Part shown: piece by piece, positions 57,858-64,000 of the stretch
Layout: each line of letters starts with the position of its first letter
Numbering within the stretch: position 1 is the stretch's first letter
NCBI RefSeq assembly: GCF_000005505.3
Contig: NC_016131.3
Location: 56,405,355 to 56,469,354, forward strand
Origin: Brachypodium distachyon
Taxonomy: Eukaryota > Streptophyta > Magnoliopsida > Poales > Poaceae
Direction of reading: 5' to 3'
Length of the DNA stretch: 64,000 nt
Notes under the pieces: generated by a model
Databases searched by the model: none
The model's input: only the letters and a program-made list of their open reading frames with translations
What the model was told of the DNA's origin: nothing
Translations under genes and position numbers: made by a program

Positions 57858-58299
57858 TACTATGTCTGTCCAAATCAAATTTAGTGAAGTTTGAAGTTTG
57901 ACTTGATTTGTATAGAAATATATCAATATCTTTTTTTTGATAAGGAGAAATATATCAATATCAATGATACAAAAAGGATATAATATGGTATGAGGTATTT
58001 TCTTTCGGTCGGTCAAACTTAAAGAAGTCTAAGAACAAATATACAACTACATTTTGAGACGGAGAAGGTGTTGAAATCCAAATCCACGGCAACCAAACGT
58101 TACTCTCTGAGTCCACAGTAAAATCACTCATCGGCGGTCCATGGTCGGTGGACAGAGAAATCTCACAGGATGACTCGTGGGCCCCGCGCCCGCTGCTGCG
58201 GCACTGCTCCAAATCTTGGACGCAACAGTGCATAAAACAAACGTTGTCCCCTAAACAAAAGTGAAAAGGTAAAAAAAAAGGCTCCCGAAACGACATGTC

Positions 58300-59609
58300 T
58301 GTGATTGCAGTAAAAACTGACAGCCGAAACCCCAGAGCGAGCGCCCACTCCACTCCACTCCCGTCCAGTGAAGCTGCCGCCGCTACAGCAGCAGCCGGCA
58401 GCCGCAGTGCAGTGCTTTGCTTTCAGCTCGGTTCAGCTCTCGCGCAGTCAGTCACTCGCACTCGACAGGGCAAGGAGGAGGAGGAGGAGGAGAAGAGTCG
58501 AGGCGAGGCGAGACCGGGAGAGCACGGAGGGGGCAAAAAGAGGGGAGATTTCGATTGGGTGAGGAGGAGGATGGGCATGGCATGCGCCCATGCCATGGCA
58601 TGATGGCGAGCGTGGCGCGCCTGGAGGTCAGGGGGAGGACACCACTCATTGCTCAAGGGGAAAAGCAGAGCTGACCGTGAGAGGGCTTAGCTGCCCTTGC
58701 CTTTGTGGTGCTTGCCCCCCTTTTCTCCTTCGCTTCCGTCCCCCCTTTTCGGCAACTCCGTGGAAGAGACGAGTAGTACTAGTAGACTAGTAGCACTCCA
58801 TGGTTGATTTGTGTGGCAGGAGGTCAGGTCTGCAGCAGGCTCAGCCGTGGTGTTGCTAACGCGTGGGCGAGGTATCCATCTATCCCTGCTGGATCTTGTT
58901 GCCTGCTGATTTTGGCCTGTGGGTATGCTCTGGTGGTTTTGGGTAGGATTTTTCGGAGGTGATTTCCCGGTCAGATTTGTCTCGATCTGAAGGAAGTTGG
59001 CGCTTCTGTTGGTTCATGCTCTTGTCTTCTTTGAGAGTTCTTGTTGGGGTTTAGAGATTTTTGGTTCCTCGCTGCGAATTCTGCCGGTTGGTATGCTAGG
59101 GTTCGGATTAATTGAACCCTTCTCTTCAGTTTGCGTTTTTTTAGGGACTTCTCTTCAGTTTGCTGGTAGGTAGAGTTTTGTGTAATTGGGTGTTGGGAAA
59201 GCTGGAAATTCATCCTGCTGTTCCCAGTTTGGTTCTGAGGCTCTTAGTTGTTCGTACACAGATAAACCTGTTTGCGCAACAATTAGGAATGAGAATTTGC
59301 AGGTGGAATTTGTTCATACAGTGTTTGTTACAAACAGGAATCACAGGGATACGAACACATTCCATTTCTTTCTTGTTTGGTTACTGAAGATTATATTCAC
59401 TGAATGTTATAGCAACTGCATGTCCTAAATGAGCGATTCATGTGAAATTTCAACTCATTCTTGTTGTTCGTTTGTTTGTCCCTCTTCAGGCCTTTGCCAT
59501 TCATAAGCAATCACCAGAAGCTCAAAGAAGATGGAATACTTGTGTTGAAAAGCCTTCTGAACAAAAGTCTTCACTCAAGAAGGATCAGGTTTTTCTTCTC
59601 AAGATAAAT
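58300..59609 (+). other. Promoter and leader of the BTB gene
   Basis: A GC-rich block (about 58320-58760) with purine-rich GGAGGAGG tracts looks like a 5' untranslated exon. An acceptor-like TTTGTCCCTCTTCAG ends at about 59489, consistent with a leader intron before the coding exon. Upstream ATGs occur at 58571 and 58601. The exact leader is uncertain. Confidence 0.5.
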
Positions 59610-62034
59610 ATGGCAGAATTCAAGGTAGGAAGGATCGATGGTTTGCCGGCAAAGATCAGAAGTGTCCCGGTTGCTGTCACCCCGGAAGGATTATGGTGCT
59701 GCCCATCTCAGGCCGTGCTCCAGAAGACGGTGAAGAACCATAACCAGCAGGCCAGACCTAAAGTGGGAGCATCCCCTCCTGCGTCGAAGGCCTCCTCAGT
59801 TCAGAGGGCGACAACTATTTCTTCGGATAAAAGATCACATTCCACTCCTACTAGGTCCAAAGTCAATTCAGATGAGCAGGTGTGCTCCCCAGCTGATGCT
59901 GATGCCCCCGATCCTCCAAAGGTGGCACAAATGCCTGAGAACCGGCAGAAGCAACACAAGATATCGGTCGGATTTGGTCAGCTCCAGACGAGTGATTTGA
60001 AGGTTGTGCTGTATGGCAGGGAAGGGGTTGCTGTAAAAATGATTGTTCACAAGAACATCCTTGCTGAAAATAGTACCTTCTTTGCCGATAAGCTCTCAAG
60101 TCAATCTCCAGTGCCGTTCATTGAGGTGCCAGATTGTGAGGACGTGGAGATTTTTGTCGAGACTGTTGGGTTGATGTACTGCAAAGATGTCAAACAGAGG
60201 CTGATCAAGCAAAATGTTCCGCGAGTTCTTCGAATCTTTAAGGTTTTTCCTGCAACAGATCCTTGATTTTGCCATTTTCTTATTATTATTTCACTTTGAA
60301 ATATGCACAAATCTTAAATCATGCTTGGCCAGATCAAGAAGTGCTACTTTAAATTGATGAATTACCTTTTTAACAGTCGAGTGTTAGAGCAAGTGCTATC
60401 TAACTAGGAGTGTTCAAAAATACATGCTAGTTGCTACTTGCTGCTATATATTTGGGGCTTGTACTAGTTTTCTCGACTTGTACTAGTTACATAAAAATAT
60501 AAGGGTAAATCTGGCATTGTCTTTCTTTACTTTAAATAGTGGTGTTTATCGGTCGGTAATAAATTACTTTTTTAACTGTTGAATGTCCATGTTGGCCAAT
60601 ATACAGCCTTTTTCGGGGAACCTTTGGGTACATCTTACACAATTATTTGTTCCATTGTGTGCATCTGAAGAGATACCGAATTCTTCAGTATTTGGTATGA
60701 TTCCAATTTACAAAAGTAATATCCCTTGAAAGTAATATCCCTTGTGCCAATAAAAGGTACTCCCTCTGATCCATATTAATTGTCGAAATATTACATGTAT
60801 CTAAACGTTTTTTAGGCATAGATACATCCATATTTGGGCAAATTTGAGACAATTAATATGGATCGGAGGGAGTACAGTGCACACAATGGAACAAATAGCA
60901 GCAACAAATCTTCCAATCTGGGCCATGACTGTTTGGACCTTGCACTCTCTTTGTGGCTTCTTGAAGTCGGTTAACTAGATTTTCTGGAGAAACTGCAACT
61001 TCTTTCTTGACTCATTCTTTTTTTGTGCAACATATCATTTATGCTTCTTCTTTTCTGTACAGGTTGCAGAATCACTAGGCTTTGCAGCATGTGTCGTGTC
61101 ATGCTTAGATTATCTGGAAGCAGTCCCTTGGGTTGGCGAAGAGGAAGAGAATGTCATATCATCCATTCGGCAAATCCACAGCGAGAACTACGGGGTTAGC
61201 CCCCTACTGAAGAGAGTGACCTCTGAGCCAACAAATCCGCCAAATGACACACTCGCACACATCATCGAGTTGGTGCTGAAAAGCGGTGAGGACCGAGGGC
61301 GGCGTGAGATGAAAACTTTGGTCCTCAAGCTTCTGAAGGAGAGCAATATCTGTAGCACCAATGGTTCAGCTGACTCGTGTGCTGTGACCTTATACAGTTC
61401 CTGCAGGAATTGCCTGGAATCCTTACTGACCTTGTTCCGTCAGGCGTCCGATCCAGAGTTTGCGGAGCAATCTTCAGACAAAAAAGACCCGGTCTTCCGA
61501 CAGATCACTCTTCAGGCTGATAACCTCCTGTGGCTAGCCGAGATCCTAGCTGACATGAAAGACGCGGAAGAGTTAGCATCCATATGGGCCAGCCAGGAAG
61601 AGCTGGCCAGGCTGCACTCCACGGTGCCAGTCATGCACCGGCACCTTGTCAGCTGTGTCACGGCGAGGCTATTCATCGCGATCGGCAGAGGCGAGGCTTT
61701 GCCGCCGAAATGCACACGGCGGCTCCTCCTGGACGTCTGGTTGCAGCCTCTCATGGATGACTACAACTGGCTGCAGCATGGCTGCCGGTGGTTCGACCGG
61801 GGTGTCGTCGAGGAGGGCATCGGCCAGACGATCCTGACTCTGCCACTGGAGGACCAGCAGACGGTGCTGCTCGCCTGGCTTGGCAAGTTCCTGAAGACCG
61901 GCGACGGCTGCCCGAACCTCCAGAGGGCGTTTGAGGTGTGGTGGAGGAGGACCTTCGTCAGGCCCTATGCCGAGCAGCAGCGGCAGCAGCAAGAGAGCTC
62001 CTCTTCGTCGTCACGACACTCGGGACGTAGCTGA
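59610..62034 (+). CDS. BTB/POZ domain protein of the At3g50780 type
   Basis: Exons 59610-60242 and 61063-62034 join in phase 0 to 534 residues. The N-terminus (MAEFKVGRIDG, VPVAVTPEGLWCCPS) is the signature of this plant BTB subgroup. A basic Ser/Thr/Pro-rich linker follows. The BTB/POZ fold covers about 125-210 (TSDLKVVLYG, HKNILAENSTFFADKL, VEIFVETVGLMYC). The rest (YLEAVPWVGEEEE, DNLLWLAEILADM, GCRWFDRGVVEEGI, FEVWWRRTF) is a conserved helical C-terminal region. Relatives are presumed adaptors of CUL3 ubiquitin ligases, but this subgroup's substrates are unknown to me. I chose ATG 59610 because it matches the family start; an upstream in-frame ATG at 59442 is before the leader acceptor. 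The intron contains a Stowaway MITE. The C-terminus has a Gln/Ser run. Confidence 0.9.
60760..60872. mobile_element. Stowaway MITE in the BTB gene intron
   Basis: 113 bp from CTCCCTCTGATCCATATTAA to its complement TTAATATGGATCGGAGGGAG, flanked by TA on both sides. Confidence 0.85.
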
Positions 62035-63498
62035 CGCCGATCAGAACATCGGTAAGAGAGATCAAACTGAGTTTGGTGCTGCTGACAATGTAGCAAGAGC
62101 TGGTAATAGTAGTAGTTAGGACTTGGGAGAGATCACCCAGGAAAGTACAGGCTTTCTGATGCTGTAGAAACCAGCATCTGATGTCTCATTGCAGAAAATG
62201 GATCTTGTCATCTTGTATGATTTGCAGCTTGTGATTGATCTTCTTGACTTCTTGTGTGTAACCAGATATGAATTCTGTCTTAGCAGTTGTGCATTTGTAA
62301 TCTGTAATTGAGACCTTAAATCCAGGCCTGTGTCTTGAACCAACAGGTCAGTGGTATGACAAGAATTGCAGCTCAAAATTCAGTACACTGCAGAGAGATT
62401 TATTGCTACTGTAGACTGGAGAGCAGTGGCAGCAGACTGGCAGCTAGTGCCCTAGCAGGCGTTGCAGGCTTGTCTGAATCTCTTGAAAGACATTCATTCG
62501 GTCCACTGAACCCTTAAGGTTGCTGAAATGGTGATGAATGAAGAAATGAATGCCCATACTGAATCATGTGGATATTCCTTCTCTGCTGACTGCTGCAATT
62601 CCATTACCTAACGAACAAGCCATGTCTAACACATTCGGCAAAATTTGCCAAATCGTGTCCAAAATAGAAAAACCCATAGTGCGAGCAAGAAATTTCAGAG
62701 CACCAAATGTTTATTCAGCAGCTGTAGTTTTTGCCTGACGGATTTGTTAGTTAGCCGAAGCAGTTATTTTCACAGACCAATTCCATTTCCCAAGCAATTC
62801 GAAAAAAAAAGAAAAATGAAAAGGCAACGACAGCAACAGAAAAATATCTGATTCAAACGGCAGATCCAGTGCGCCCATCAGCTTTGTGGAGGGGCCGTAT
62901 ATTGATGTTCAGAATTGACCAGAAGGGCGAGCTCTTCCAGTACTTTAATCCACTCTTGTCTCTTTGAGCCTTCTAGCTCTGTCTACAAGTGCAAGCCACG
63001 GAAGATTGCGTTACGATGAAAGGTGATTCTATTGATTGCGTATGAACAATGTTTCCACTGACCAATGTGATAAACGGGATATTTTTGTTTGTTGATCTGC
63101 ACTCAGAAGGCTAAAATACAGTATTGTTACTAGCATCAGCATGCATGTGCCCCATCTCTTGGTGGTGAGAAGATGATTGGAAGAAGAACATAAAGACAGA
63201 AATTTGGTAACCACATGGAGATTATCATGCCTGGGGATTTGATCCTAATTAAGAATCATTAATCTACGTAGAACAAATCTGCTCTGTACTTTTGGAATAT
63301 ACAGATAGCATATACGTGTGGAAATAAAACACTCCCCGGATCTGCATCTGCAACCGCGCCGCTTAGCTAGCTGAGAGAGAGCAAGACGTCTGGTACTACT
63401 AGTAGTAGTACATCTGACATATCCATCTCCGCCGCCTGCAAACAAGAACAAGAAGGAGGTCAACTTCGATCGATCCGGAAACCCAATCCAATCCGGCC
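62035..63498. other. BTB gene 3' flank and URH2 promoter
   Basis: 3' untranslated region of the BTB gene, then spacer. 63330-63498 is the proximal upstream and leader of the next gene. No gene is recognised on either strand. Confidence 0.45.
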
Positions 63499-64000
63499 AT
63501 GTCGTCGATGGCGGCAGCAGATGTGAAGAAGAAGAAGGTTATCATCGACACTGACCCAGGAATCGGTCCGTCTTCTTCTTCAACTTCTTTCGTCTTATCG
63601 ATCTATCCAATCCTATATCCTGTTATGTGTGGAGGAGAAGAACGGCCCGGCCGGCGGAATTGGCCGATGATCTTTGCATTGATTTAGTTAATTCGCGATT
63701 TGATCTTGAATTGATTGTAGATGACGCCATGGCCATCTTCGTGGCGCTGAGGTCGCCGGAGCTGGAGGTGCTGGGCCTCACCACCGTCTTCGGCAATGTC
63801 CACACCGCCCTCGCCACCCGCAACGCCCTACACCTCGTAAGTTCAAGAGAACTCAATCCTTCTTCATCCTTCACTCCATGGACGAAACCAATCTCAATCC
63901 AATCTGATCGACGATGCTAATCGCGCCCAATTTGGTTTTCTTTCTTTCTTTGTCAGTTGGAGATTGCGGGCAGGACCGACATCCCCGTTGCAGAGGGATC
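63499..64000 (+). CDS. URH2: Uridine/inosine nucleoside hydrolase, URH2-like (5' part, runs off the window)
   Basis: Exons 63499-63565, 63721-63836 and 63957 onward join in frame and remain open to the window end. The protein starts MSSMAAADVKKKKVIIDTDPGIG, read in two pieces, and the next exon gives DDAMAIFVALRSPELEVLGL. Together these form the DTDPGxDD calcium-binding active-site motif of nucleoside hydrolases, split by intron 1. LTTVFGNVHTALATRNALHL and EIAGRTDIPVAEG follow and agree best with the URH2 branch. The enzyme cleaves nucleosides to free base and ribose in cytosolic salvage and breakdown. The rest of the protein lies beyond 64000. Confidence 0.93.

Overview
This window is nuclear DNA from a grass, most likely a Pooideae species (Brachypodium/Triticeae type). 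The evidence is spliced plant genes with GT-AG introns, a thionin gene, plastid genes (PDV2, OEP7), grass-type Stowaway MITEs, a Tat-lineage Ty3/gypsy element and grass L1-type LINE remnants. The species itself cannot be fixed from the sequence alone.

Layout. 1-1371 holds the 3' end of FANCD2 (+) converging on a small OEP7-like gene (-). 1377-16045 is one old LTR retrotransposon with a TAGAC target duplication. It has decayed gag and pol on the plus strand, a multi-exon gene with its own TATA box on the minus strand, a ~63-bp tandem repeat, and a nested solo LTR (13919-14907) with its own CGCCT duplication. A three-exon thionin gene (-) follows at 16662-17284, then a LINE remnant. 20700-36110 is a tandem array of type I MADS-box genes: two intact copies at 21233 and 28833, and a 5'-truncated third copy at 31375. 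The array has been invaded by a LINE (22679-27251), which itself carries a PIF/Harbinger transposon (24548-26990), by a short LINE tail, and by a ~3-kb insertion of uncertain type.

38240-64000 is a gene-dense block: PDV2 (-), a GDSL-family gene (+) that lacks the expected catalytic histidine, a Mutator-like element with a GC-rich cargo, PLAA/DOA1 (+, 22 exons, 754 residues), tRNA-Glu(UUC) (-), a BTB/POZ gene of the At3g50780 type (+), and the 5' end of a URH2-like nucleoside hydrolase (+).

The genes do not form one pathway. They are ordinary nuclear genes for DNA repair, plastid division and envelope, ubiquitin/Cdc48 handling, defence, transcription and nucleoside salvage. The accessory interest lies in the nested mobile elements, the MADS array, the antisense gene inside the retrotransposon and the altered GDSL active site. 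Splice coordinates were read by eye from GT-AG sites and checked for reading-frame continuity. Divergence figures are hand counts.
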